A stretch of DNA of 64,000 bases, taken from the NCBI GenBank assembly GCA_965278965.1, contig OZ257127.1:1922001-1986000 (forward strand), given 5' to 3'. Source of the DNA: UBA10649 sp965278965. GTDB lineage: Bacteria; Actinomycetota; Actinomycetes; S36-B12. The notes below the pieces were generated by a model that searched no databases, was not told where the DNA came from, and saw nothing but the letters and a program-made list of their open reading frames with translations. The first letter of the stretch is position 1; each line of letters starts with the position of its first letter. Shown here one piece after another: positions 8,210-16,055 of the stretch. A program made the translations under genes and the position numbers.

Positions 8210-8971
8210 GTGTCGCCGTCGAACCGGGTGCGTGTCGCCGTGATCCCCGCCCGTGGCGGATCCACCCGCGTGCCCCGGAAGAACGTCCGTCTGCTCAGCG
8301 GACGCCCGCTCGTCGCGTGGGCCGTGCTGACGGCCCTGGCGGCGCAGGCCGTCGACCGGGTCGTCGTCTCGACCGACGACGACGAGATCGCCGAGGCCGC
8401 CCTCGCCGCCGGTGCGGAGGTCCCGTTCCGGCGCGCCCCCGAGCTCAGCGACGACCACACCCCACTCGTGCCCGTCATCGCCGACGCGGTCGCGCGCCTC
8501 GGCCTGGACCGCGACGACGCGGTCTGCTGCGTGTACCCGACAGCGGTCGGCCTCCTGCCCGAGGATCTCGACGCCGGAGCGGCGCTCCTGGACGCGTCCG
8601 AGGCCTCGTACGTCGTCGGCGTCGTGCGCTACGGCCACCCCGTCCAGCGTGCCCTCGCCATGGACGACGCCGGGCTGCTGGGCATGGTGGACCCCGACCT
8701 CGCCCTCGTGCGCACCCAGGACCTCCCGCCGCGCTGGCACGACGCCGGGCAGCTGGTCTGGGGTCGGGCCGGGGCGTGGGCGGACCAGGTGCCGGTCCTC
8801 ACGGCCGCGCGCGGGCTGGAGCTGCCCGCGTGGCGGACGATCGACATCGACACGGAGGACGACTGGGCCCGGGCCGAGCTCCTGCGTCCTCTGATCGCCG
8901 TGGAGCGCCTCGGCTACCCTGCTTCCGACCCCGAGCCCGCTGACGAATCCGAGCCGAAGGACCCCGCATGA
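8210..8971 (+). CDS. pseF: pseudaminic acid cytidylyltransferase PseF
   Basis: Activates pseudaminic acid with CTP to give CMP-Pse, the last cytosolic step before transfer. The 253-residue protein begins with the nucleotidyltransferase signature VAVIPARGGSTRVPRKN, then VVVSTDDDEIAE, DHTPLVPVIADAV and a C-terminal TIDIDTEDDWARAELL, all as in PseF and NeuA-type CMP-sialate synthetases. The last 15 residues form an acidic extra tail. The GTG at 8210 is fixed by the leaderless -10. First gene of pseF-pseB-pseC-pseH, joined to pseB by an ATGA overlap. PseF rather than NeuA is favoured by the linked pseB, pseC and pseI. Confidence 0.9.
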   Translation: MSPSNRVRVAVIPARGGSTRVPRKNVRLLSGRPLVAWAVLTALAAQAVDRVVVSTDDDEIAEAALAAGAEVPFRRAPELSDDHTPLVPVIADAVARLGLDRDDAVCCVYPTAVGLLPEDLDAGAALLDASEASYVVGVVRYGHPVQRALAMDDAGLLGMVDPDLALVRTQDLPPRWHDAGQLVWGRAGAWADQVPVLTAARGLELPAWRTIDIDTEDDWARAELLRPLIAVERLGYPASDPEPADESEPKDPA

Positions 8972-9942
8972 GCGTGCTGGACAACTCCTCGATCCTCGTG
9001 ACCGGGGGGACGGGTTCGTTCGGCAAGGCGTTCATCCGGTACGCGCTGGACAACCTGGACCCCCGACGGGTCGCCATCTTGTCCCGCGACGAGCTCAAGC
9101 AGTCCGAGATGCGCAAGGACTTCCCCGACGACCGGCTGCGCTGGTTCATCGGCGACATCCGCGACCCCGACCGCCTCAAGCGGGCCTTCCACGGTGTCGA
9201 GCACGTCGTCCATGCGGCCGCCCTCAAGCAAGTCGACACCGCGGAGTACAACCCGTTCGAGTACGTCAAGACCAACGTGCTCGGCAGCCAGAACGTCATC
9301 GAGGCCTGCCTCGATGCCGGCGTCCGCAAGGTCGTCGCGCTGTCGACCGACAAGGCCTCCTCCCCCATCAACCTCTACGGCGCGACGAAGCTGACCGCCG
9401 ACAAGCTCTTCGTCGGGGCGAACAACTACAGCAACGCCGAGGGCGCGGACTTCTCCGTGGTGCGCTACGGCAACGTGATGGGCAGCCGGGGATCGGTGAT
9501 CCCGCTGTTCCGTCAGCTCGCGGCCGAGGGCAAGCCGCTGCCGGTCACGGACTCGACCATGACGAGGTTCTGGATCACGCTGCCGCAGGCCGTCCAGTTC
9601 GTCATCGACTCGTTCGACCGGATGAACGGCGGCGAGCTGTTCGTCCCGCGCATCCCGAGCATGCGCATCCTCGACCTCATCGAGGCGGTGGCGCCCGGCT
9701 CGCCGACGTACGAGATCGGCATCCGGCCGGGGGAGAAGCTGCACGAGGAGATGATCTCCGCGGACGACAGCTACCGGACCGTGCGCCAGGCCGACCGGTA
9801 CGTCGTCAAGCCCACCGTGCAGGAGTGGTGGTTCACCGAGCCCGAGGGCACCCCCGTGCCGCCCGGGTTCTCGTACCGCTCCGACACGAACGACCTGTGG
9901 CTCACGCCCGACGACCTGCGTGCGCTGATCGCCGAGAGCTGA
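8968..9942 (+). CDS. pseB: UDP-N-acetylglucosamine 4,6-dehydratase (inverting) PseB
   Basis: First enzyme of pseudaminic acid synthesis: converts UDP-GlcNAc to the UDP-2-acetamido-2,6-dideoxy-L-arabino-4-hexulose. 324 residues, an extended SDR fold with NADP motif GGTGSFGKAF at the N-terminus and the PseB/FlaA1 active site STDKASSPINLYGATKL, which carries the D-K pair and YxxxK. RYGNVMGSRGSVIP and RFWITLPQAVQFV are also typical. Its ATG overlaps the pseF stop by 4 nt, and pseC follows after 1 nt. Confidence 0.93.
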   Translation: MSVLDNSSILVTGGTGSFGKAFIRYALDNLDPRRVAILSRDELKQSEMRKDFPDDRLRWFIGDIRDPDRLKRAFHGVEHVVHAAALKQVDTAEYNPFEYVKTNVLGSQNVIEACLDAGVRKVVALSTDKASSPINLYGATKLTADKLFVGANNYSNAEGADFSVVRYGNVMGSRGSVIPLFRQLAAEGKPLPVTDSTMTRFWITLPQAVQFVIDSFDRMNGGELFVPRIPSMRILDLIEAVAPGSPTYEIGIRPGEKLHEEMISADDSYRTVRQADRYVVKPTVQEWWFTEPEGTPVPPGFSYRSDTNDLWLTPDDLRALIAES

Positions 9943-9943
9943 C

Positions 9944-11035
9944 GTGATCCCCTACGGGCGGCAGTCGATCGACGAGTCGGACATCGAGGCCGTCACGCGG
10001 GTGCTGCGGGGTGACTGGCTCACGACCGGGCCGTCCGTGGAGGCGTTCGAACGAGCTGTCGCCGACTACACCGGAGCCCGGCACGCCATTGCCTTCAACT
10101 CGGCGACCTCGGCGCTGCACGGTGCGTGCCATGCCGCCGGCCTCGGGCCGGGCGACACCGTCCACACGACACCGCTGACGTTCATGGCCAGCGCCAACTG
10201 CGCCCGCTACGTCGGCGCGCGGCCGGCTCTCATCGACATCGACGAGCAGACGTGGAACGTCGACGTCGCCCGTGTGGACGGCACCGTCGAGGCACTCGTC
10301 CCCGTGCACTACGCCGGGCTGCCCGTCGACCTCGCGGCGATGGCGCACCGGCCTCGGGTCGTGATCGAGGACGCCTCGCACGCGCTCGGCGCGCACACCC
10401 CGGACGGGCCGGTGGGCAACTGCGCCAACAGCGACGTGGCGGTGTTCTCGTTCCACCCGGTGAAGCCGGTGACGACCGCCGAGGGCGGGATGGCCACGAC
10501 GAACGATGACGAGCTCGCCGAGCGCATGCGCTCCTTCCGCTCGCACGGGATCGACCGCACGCCACGGCCGAACGCGTGGGAGTACGACGCGGTCGAGGTC
10601 GGCTACAACTACCGGCTGACCGACGTGCAGGCGGCGCTGGGTGTGTCGCAGCTCGCACGCTTGGAACGGTTCGTCAAGCGCCGCAACGAGATCGCAGACC
10701 GCTACCGGATGCTCACCGCCGATCTGCCGATCGTCGCCCCGCCGTCGGCGCCGCCGGGATGGACTCACGGCTACCACCTGTACGCGGTTCGGGTCCCCCA
10801 GCGCGATGTCGTCTTCCGCCGCCTGCGCGAGGAGGGGATCGGCGTCCAGGTCCACTACGTCCCGATCCACCACCACACCGTCAGCTCCGACATCGAGATC
10901 CCCCTCGGCGGCTTCCCCGTGGCGGACGCCGTCTACGACGGGCTCATCAGCCTGCCGGTCTTCCCGGACCTCACCGACGCCGAGCAGGACGTCGTCGTCG
11001 AGACGCTGGAGCGCGTGCTGGCGGAGGTCGTGTGA
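9944..11035 (+). CDS. pseC: UDP-4-amino-4,6-dideoxy-N-acetyl-beta-L-altrosamine transaminase PseC
   Basis: PLP-dependent DegT-family aminotransferase, 363 residues, adding the 4-amino group to the PseB product. The PLP lysine lies in the PseC-type motif SFHPVKPVTTAEGGM; other marks are FNSATSALHGACHAAGLGPG, VIEDASHALGA and YNYRLTDVQAALGVSQL. The HVHYVPIHHH-like C-terminal segment (QVHYVPIHHHTV) is usual for PseC. GTG start 1 nt after the pseB stop. The stop overlaps the pseH start (GTGA). Confidence 0.92.
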   Translation: MIPYGRQSIDESDIEAVTRVLRGDWLTTGPSVEAFERAVADYTGARHAIAFNSATSALHGACHAAGLGPGDTVHTTPLTFMASANCARYVGARPALIDIDEQTWNVDVARVDGTVEALVPVHYAGLPVDLAAMAHRPRVVIEDASHALGAHTPDGPVGNCANSDVAVFSFHPVKPVTTAEGGMATTNDDELAERMRSFRSHGIDRTPRPNAWEYDAVEVGYNYRLTDVQAALGVSQLARLERFVKRRNEIADRYRMLTADLPIVAPPSAPPGWTHGYHLYAVRVPQRDVVFRRLREEGIGVQVHYVPIHHHTVSSDIEIPLGGFPVADAVYDGLISLPVFPDLTDAEQDVVVETLERVLAEVV

Positions 11036-11604
11036 GCGAGGCGACCTGGCCGACGGCCTACGCCTGCGCCCCCGCACTCGGCGGCCGGCACGACGGCTAC
11101 GCGCTGCGCCCGATCGCCTGGGATGACCGCGAGCCGATCCGCCGGTGGCGCAACGACCAGATCGACGTGCTCCGCCAGCGGTCCGCCCTGTCGGTCGACG
11201 ACCAGGACCGCTACTACCGCGACGTCGTCGCGCCGCAGCTCACGGCGGCCGAGCCGGCGCAGGTCCTCGTCGCGGTCGACCTCGACGGGAGCCTCATCGG
11301 CTATGGGGGCATCGTGCATCTCGCCTGGGGCGACCGGCGGGGGGAGGTCTCCTTCCTCACCGCTACCGACCGCCTCGATGGCGCGACGTTCACCGCCGAC
11401 TGGCGCGCCTACCTCGCGATGCTCGTCCCAGCCGCCCGCGACCACCTCCGCCTGCACAAGCTGACGACCGAGACCTACGCCTTCCGCACGGCGCTCGTCC
11501 CGCTCCTTGAAGAGGCCGGCTTTGTTCGCGAGGGCGTCCTGCGCGAGCACCACGACGTGGACGGCGCGTGGGTCGACTCCCTCGCGCACGGGCTGCTGCT
11601 CTAG
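11032..11604 (+). CDS. pseH: GNAT N-acetyltransferase PseH
   Basis: Acetylates N4 of UDP-4-amino-4,6-dideoxy-L-AltNAc with acetyl-CoA. The 190-residue protein has a GNAT fold: LRPIAWDDREPIRRWRN, a central GEVSFLTA strand replacing the usual pyrophosphate-loop start, and the C-terminal EEAGFVREGVLREHH helix-strand of PseH/RimJ-type enzymes. The assignment leans on position immediately after pseC. GTG start in a GTGA overlap, with GGAGGT just upstream. The TAG stop shares the palindrome CTAG with the stop of the convergent TMEM175 gene. Confidence 0.82.
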   Translation: MSEATWPTAYACAPALGGRHDGYALRPIAWDDREPIRRWRNDQIDVLRQRSALSVDDQDRYYRDVVAPQLTAAEPAQVLVAVDLDGSLIGYGGIVHLAWGDRRGEVSFLTATDRLDGATFTADWRAYLAMLVPAARDHLRLHKLTTETYAFRTALVPLLEEAGFVREGVLREHHDVDGAWVDSLAHGLLL

Positions 11605-12257
11605 GTCGGACGCACCACCCGTGCCTGCCGGGTGTGGTTGCGGCCGACCAACGGCCCGATCACCAGCAGGGACAACCACATCAGCCGTGCCGGGTTTGGG
11701 CCCCACGCGAGTGCGACCGGGATCGAGACCAGGAAGACGATCGGGACCGCGGACGCCTGCAGCGTCTGCGCCACGAGGTACTTCCGGGTCGGGACCGGAC
11801 CGGTCAGGCCCTGCAGCTCGGCGATCAGGTACATCGCTGACTGGCACATGGCGGCGAGCGCCACGTTGAGCGCATAGAGCGCGGTAGGCAGTGCCAGGTC
11901 GCGCGTACCGGGGTCGCTGGTCCCCTGGGTGGTGAAGGGCAGCAGCACGATGAAGAACGCCCCGACGATGTTGGCGGTGAGCACGGCGGACGTCATCCCC
12001 GAGATCGAGCGCACCAGGCGGAAGTTCACGCGCCAGAACACCGCGATGACGGCGAAGCTGAGGGTGAATCCGAACAGCTGGCCGAAGAAGCCGGAGGATG
12101 CGAGCGTCGACAGGCTCTCCCAGTCCGACGCATCCGGCACATCGATGTTGACGACGAGGAGCGTGATCGCGAAGCCGTAGATCGCGTCGGTGAACGACAG
12201 CCCACGGCCGAACTCCGGAGAGTCGGCCGTGTCGACGGGACGAACGGTCGTCGCCAT
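11601..12257 (-). CDS. TMEM175-family (DUF1211) membrane protein, putative potassium channel subunit
   Basis: A 218-residue protein with about six hydrophobic helices. The first helix carries the family hallmark F-(S/T)-x-x-DA-x-Y-x-F-A-I-T, seen here as LSFTDAIYGFAITLLV, as in bacterial TMEM175-type K+ channels. There is a single six-helix repeat, as usual in bacteria. It has no obvious role in glycan synthesis and may be a bystander between two halves of the pse locus. A leaderless TAGCGT lies 6 nt before its ATG, so it is probably transcribed on its own. Confidence 0.8.
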   Translation of the reverse strand: MATTVRPVDTADSPEFGRGLSFTDAIYGFAITLLVVNIDVPDASDWESLSTLASSGFFGQLFGFTLSFAVIAVFWRVNFRLVRSISGMTSAVLTANIVGAFFIVLLPFTTQGTSDPGTRDLALPTALYALNVALAAMCQSAMYLIAELQGLTGPVPTRKYLVAQTLQASAVPIVFLVSIPVALAWGPNPARLMWLSLLVIGPLVGRNHTRQARVVRPT

Positions 12258-12263
12258 GGCCAG

Positions 12264-12269
12264 ACGCTA
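12264..12269 (-). promoter_or_regulatory. leaderless -10 (TAGCGT) for the TMEM175 gene
   Basis: TAGCGT on the - strand with a 6-nt spacer to the ATG at 12257. Confidence 0.5.
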
Positions 12270-12282
12270 GCGCTGCCCGCGC

Positions 12283-13083
12283 CTAGTCCAGATGCAGCCA
12301 GCGCTGGACGCGCGGGGCCTTCCGCGTGACGCGCCGGATCGTCGCGCCGGTGAGCTCGCGGGCCGTGAGCCCGGCCGACAGAGCGGCGGTCGGCCCGGCG
12401 CCGTGCTCGGCCCTTCGGACCGCCGCCTCGTCCTCCGGCCACAGCACCCCGATGTAGCCGCGAGCCACATCGACCGCGGTGACACCACCGAGGCGGTACG
12501 CGGTCCGCCGGCCCGGGGTGTCCAGGGCGGCGACAAGCGGCTCGCGCGGCACGAACGCCACGTCGGCTCCCGCGCGCAACCACGCGTGGTACCAGGCAAG
12601 CTCGTCGGAGCAGACGTCGAGCGCGTCGGCAGGCGTCCAGCCGCGGGGGACGAGCACCTCGTCGTGGAACGACCTCAGCGCCCGGGCGGACACGACCGCG
12701 ACACCCCGGCTCACGAAGCGCCGGCGGTCGACGAGCCCGAGCGCGTCCTGGGCCGCTTCGCGAGCGGCGTCGGCCGCGGCCAGGTCCGGGGCGCCCTCGA
12801 CCCGGCGCTCCGGCTCCTCGGAGACGACGGCGTAGGGCGACCCGTCAGCGCGCAGGAAGTCCGCGCCCGTGAACGGGCGGACGAACTCGACCATCGGGTC
12901 CACGACGACGCTCACGTCGAACGGCGTCGTGCGCCACAGGTCAAGGACCGCTGCAGGTTCGAGGTCCGCGCGTACGACGCGGACGGGCAGGTCGTCGGCG
13001 TTGTGCTGGCGGATCGACGCACCGAGCCGGTCGAGGGGGCGCTCGCCGGCGGCGAGCACCACCAGGCCGAGCGCGTCGCCCAT
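12283..13083 (-). CDS. DUF6492-like protein, probable glycosyltransferase
   Basis: A 266-residue protein related to the one at 6101-7096: both have short N-terminal LVVLAAGERP/LLVKSYGPD strands, the acidic VDPMVEFVRPF segment, RFVSRGVAVVSARALRSFHDEVLVPRGW and a final helix with VDVARGYIG. It is about 65 residues shorter than its relative. The ATG sits in a TGATG overlap with the methyltransferase stop, so both are in one leftward operon from 14309. Role unknown; a sugar-transfer function is inferred from the family and the setting. Confidence 0.65.
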   Translation of the reverse strand: MGDALGLVVLAAGERPLDRLGASIRQHNADDLPVRVVRADLEPAAVLDLWRTTPFDVSVVVDPMVEFVRPFTGADFLRADGSPYAVVSEEPERRVEGAPDLAAADAAREAAQDALGLVDRRRFVSRGVAVVSARALRSFHDEVLVPRGWTPADALDVCSDELAWYHAWLRAGADVAFVPREPLVAALDTPGRRTAYRLGGVTAVDVARGYIGVLWPEDEAAVRRAEHGAGPTAALSAGLTARELTGATIRRVTRKAPRVQRWLHLD

Positions 13084-14309
13084 CAGTAGCCGACGACCTC
13101 GAGATCGGGCAGCGGGAAGATCAGCCGGCCCCCCGCAGCCAGGTACGGAGCCAGCGACGACATGAACGTCTCGCGGAAGTGCCACGGGAGGATCAGCAGG
13201 TAGTCGGGCCGGTCCGCCAGGACCTCCTCCTCCGACACGATCGGGATGCCCGAGCCCGGCAGGAAGCGGCCGAACTTGTACGGGTTGACGTCGCCGACCT
13301 TGCTGACGAGCTGCTCGGTGACCGGCGTCGTCATGACCAGCACGTTGCCCTTGGTCGACGCGCCGAGCGCCATGACCGAGGCACCGGAGTCGACGAGCCT
13401 CGTCAGCAGCGAGTGCAGGTCTTTCTGGCGCGTGCGGACCTTCTGCCGGAACTCCACCCACGACTCGGGGCTGTGGACGCGGTCGCCGGCCTCGGTCTCC
13501 AGCAGCCACTGCGCGTACACGGAGGGGCCGGACCCGGGGTCGCGTCCGGCGACGACCGAGATCGAGCCGCCATTGACGGCGTTCGTCGCCGCGTCGAGCA
13601 GGTGCAGGCCCGCGTCGTCGAGGATCCGCTTGATCGTCGTCAGTGAGTAGTACTCCAGGTGCTCGTGGCAGATCGTGTCGTACGCCCCGCTGCGCAGCAT
13701 CCACGGCATGTAGCTCTGCTCGAAGTACCAGACGCCGTCATCGGCGAGGGCCGACCGGATGTCGCGGGCGAAGGCGACCGGGTCGTCGAGGTCGTAGAAC
13801 ATCGCGATCGAGGTGACGATCCGCGCCGGACCGTCCGCGACCCGCTCGTACGACGCGGCGCTGAAGAAGTCGTCGACCGCGGCGATGTCGTCGGGGTAGA
13901 AGTCGCGGAACTTCGCGATCGTCGGGTCGATCCCCACGCGCACCAGCCCCGGCGTCGCGTAGCTGCGCAGCAAGGTGCCGTCGTTCGCACCGATGTCGAG
14001 GACACGATCACCGGCCTGGAGGCCGACGCGCTCCTCGAGCCGGTGCGCGATGCGCTCGAGGTGCGCCACCATCGAGGCGTTCAGGCCGCTGCGGTAGCCG
14101 TAGTTGTCGCCGTACATCTCGGACGGCGGGAACGTGTCGCCGAGCTGGACGAGACCGCACTCCTGGCACAGCAGCAGGCGCACGCGACCGGACGAGACAT
14201 GCTCGTCGCGGCTCGCGGGGAACACACCGGTGAGCACGAGGTCGCCGAAGTCGAGGATCTCGGCCAGCCGGTCGCTGCGGCACACGCGGCAGGCGGCAAT
14301 GCTCGTCAC
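13083..14309 (-). CDS. sugar C-methyltransferase of the TylC3/EvaC type with N-terminal zinc finger
   Basis: A 408-residue protein with the three-part layout of NDP-ketosugar 3-C-methyltransferases. Four cysteines (C7, C10, C48, C51) form the N-terminal zinc site; a SAM domain has VLDIGANDGTLLRSY; the C-terminal Rossmann-like domain has GASTKGNVLV. The catalytic-type CHEHLEYYSLT motif found in this family is intact. It should add a methyl branch to C3 of a dTDP-4-keto-deoxysugar, which fits the dehydratase/aminotransferase module at 20.9-24.8 kb. GTG start with GAGGAG upstream, and a -10 (TAGTCT) about 55 nt further up. Confidence 0.85.
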   Translation of the reverse strand: MTSIAACRVCRSDRLAEILDFGDLVLTGVFPASRDEHVSSGRVRLLLCQECGLVQLGDTFPPSEMYGDNYGYRSGLNASMVAHLERIAHRLEERVGLQAGDRVLDIGANDGTLLRSYATPGLVRVGIDPTIAKFRDFYPDDIAAVDDFFSAASYERVADGPARIVTSIAMFYDLDDPVAFARDIRSALADDGVWYFEQSYMPWMLRSGAYDTICHEHLEYYSLTTIKRILDDAGLHLLDAATNAVNGGSISVVAGRDPGSGPSVYAQWLLETEAGDRVHSPESWVEFRQKVRTRQKDLHSLLTRLVDSGASVMALGASTKGNVLVMTTPVTEQLVSKVGDVNPYKFGRFLPGSGIPIVSEEEVLADRPDYLLILPWHFRETFMSSLAPYLAAGGRLIFPLPDLEVVGY

Positions 14310-14361
14310 GGGTCTCCTCGCGGTCGGGCGCGCACGCCCGAAGGGCGCTCGCAGGCGCCCC

Positions 14362-14368
14362 TAGACTA
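14362..14368. promoter_or_regulatory. shared bidirectional -10 element (TAGACTA)
   Basis: TAGACT on + (14362-14367) and TAGTCT on - (14363-14368) overlap in one heptamer midway between the divergent starts at 14309 and 14424. Each would give a leader of about 45-50 nt; the leftward gene has a GAGGAG ribosome binding site in it. Confidence 0.6.
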
Positions 14369-14423
14369 CCCACGCAGGCTTGCCAGCCCGGCCGGCCGCG
14401 AGACCGGGAAGACCAACGCTGCC

Positions 14424-15374
14424 GTGCAGGCCCTTGTCACCAGCGCCAGCCGCAAGCTCCCGCTGCTGCGTGCCATCGCCGAGGAGCTCACTGTCGTCGC
14501 GCCCGGGGCGACCGTCGTCGCCTCCGACGCCGACCCCGGCTGCCTCGCCGCCTACGCGTGGGACCGGTTCCTGCCGTTCCCCCGGCTCGACGACGTCGCC
14601 CCGCAGACGGTCATCGACGCCGTGACCGCCGTGGCCCCCGAGCTGCTGATCCCGACCCGCGACGCCGACGTCCTATTCTTCGCCGACCATCACGAGACCT
14701 TGGCGGCCCGCGGCACCTGGTGCCTGGCCGGCACGGAGGTGGCTGTCGCGCGCTGCCTGGACAAGCTGGCGTTCGCGGTCGCCCTCACCGACGCCGGTGT
14801 GCCGGTCATCCCAACGGTCCTCGACCCGGTCGCCGCGCGCAGCGACCGTCTTGTCGTCAAGGAGCGCCACGGGGCGGGATCGCGAGGTCTCGGCCTCGAC
14901 CTGGCGCCCGGGCCAGCGGCCACCCTCGCCGAGGCCCTCGCGGAGCCGGTGTTCCAGCCGTACGTCCCCGGCCGCGAGGTCAGCATCGACGCGTACCGGG
15001 CTCGCGACGGCCGCCTGCTCGGCGTCATCGTGCGCAGCCGCGACCTCGTCGTCGGCGGCGAGTCGAAGGTGACGACGACGGTCGACGGCGCGCCCTACGC
15101 CGAGCTCACCTCCGCCGCACTGACCGCCCTCGGCCTGACCGGACACGCGGTGCTGCAGGCCATCGACGGGCCGGACGGGCCGGTCCTGGTGGAGTGCAAC
15201 CCCCGTCTCGGCGGAGCGTCCACCCTGTCGCTGGCGGCGGGCCTGCGGTCGGTCGCCTGGGCATGGCTCGAGGCCCACGGCCGCGACCCCGAAGAGCTCC
15301 CGTTCGCGCCCGAGGAGCCGGGGCTGCGGCTGGTGCGCACAGCGCAGGACACGATCGGCCGCGTCCCGTCGTGA
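14424..15374 (+). CDS. ATP-grasp enzyme (carbamoyl-phosphate-synthase-large-subunit-like)
   Basis: A 316-residue ATP-grasp protein that should join a carboxylate to a nucleophile through an acyl-phosphate. Visible parts are the N-terminal ALVTSASRKLPLLRAI strand-loop, the lysine strand VVKERHGAGSRGLGLDL, FQPYVPGREVSIDAYR and the Mg-binding LVECNPRLGGAST. The GTG at 14424 gives the normal family start. A GTGA overlap couples it to the HAD gene, and pseI follows, so its substrate is probably linked to pseudaminic acid or its glycan. Similar ATP-grasp/HAD pairs occur in other capsule loci, but the reaction is not known to me. Confidence 0.75.
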   Translation: MQALVTSASRKLPLLRAIAEELTVVAPGATVVASDADPGCLAAYAWDRFLPFPRLDDVAPQTVIDAVTAVAPELLIPTRDADVLFFADHHETLAARGTWCLAGTEVAVARCLDKLAFAVALTDAGVPVIPTVLDPVAARSDRLVVKERHGAGSRGLGLDLAPGPAATLAEALAEPVFQPYVPGREVSIDAYRARDGRLLGVIVRSRDLVVGGESKVTTTVDGAPYAELTSAALTALGLTGHAVLQAIDGPDGPVLVECNPRLGGASTLSLAAGLRSVAWAWLEAHGRDPEELPFAPEEPGLRLVRTAQDTIGRVPS

Positions 15375-16036
15375 TCGTCGTGCTCGACCTCGACGACACG
15401 CTGTACGACGAGGCGACCTACGTCGACTCCGGGATGCGCGCGGTGGCCGCGTTCCTGGCGCCGCGCCTGGGCGAGCCGGTCGAGACGCTGACCGATGACC
15501 TGCGCCGGGTGCTCGCGCGCGACGGCCGCGGGGCCGTGTTCAACGCGGTCCTGGCCGAGCACGGGGGCGATGACCCGGTGCTGGTCGCCGCGTGCGTCGA
15601 GGCCTACCGCACGCACACACCGGCGCTGGCGATGCGCGACGACGTGCGCGCCATGATGGGCGCGCTCGCACCGTACGGCCCGTACCTGGTCACCGACGGC
15701 GACCCCGGCGTCCAGCAGCGCAAGGTCGACGCGCTCGGCATCGCGCCGCTGTTCGCCGGCACGTACCTGACGTGGGCGTACGGACCGGCGGCGGGCAAGC
15801 CGTCGCTGCACTGCTTCGAGCTCATCCGCTCCCGCGAGGACGTCGCCTGGACAGACCTCGCGTACGTCGCGGACGACCCGAGCAAGGACTTCGTTGCGCT
15901 GAACGAGGTCGGGGCGACGACGGTCCGCGTGCACCGGGGCCGGCACGCGCACGTCGAGGCCGCACCCGGCTTCGACGCACGCCTGCACGTAGACGACGTC
16001 ACCGACGCCCCTGCCGCCCTCGGCCTGGCGCTCTGA
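15371..16036 (+). CDS. HAD-superfamily hydrolase
   Basis: A 221-residue HAD phosphatase. Motif I is D6-L-D8-D-T near the N-terminus, motif II is the T of YLVTDGD, motif III the lysine of AAGKPSLHCF and motif IV YVADDPSKDF. A helical C1 cap lies between motifs I and II. It would hydrolyse a phosphorylated small molecule in the cytoplasm. Sialic-acid-type pathways often need a 9-phosphatase, but canonical PseI makes unphosphorylated Pse, so the substrate is open. Starts at GTG overlapping the ATP-grasp stop; pseI begins 19 nt after its stop with its own -10. Confidence 0.8.
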   Translation: MIVVLDLDDTLYDEATYVDSGMRAVAAFLAPRLGEPVETLTDDLRRVLARDGRGAVFNAVLAEHGGDDPVLVAACVEAYRTHTPALAMRDDVRAMMGALAPYGPYLVTDGDPGVQQRKVDALGIAPLFAGTYLTWAYGPAAGKPSLHCFELIRSREDVAWTDLAYVADDPSKDFVALNEVGATTVRVHRGRHAHVEAAPGFDARLHVDDVTDAPAALGLAL

Positions 16037-16043
16037 GAGCCCG

Positions 16044-16049
16044 TAGGCT
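16044..16049 (+). promoter_or_regulatory. leaderless -10 (TAGGCT) for pseI
   Basis: TAGGCT with a 6-nt spacer to the GTG at 16056, indicating pseI can be transcribed independently of the two upstream genes. Confidence 0.6.
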
Positions 16050-16055
16050 CGCGAC

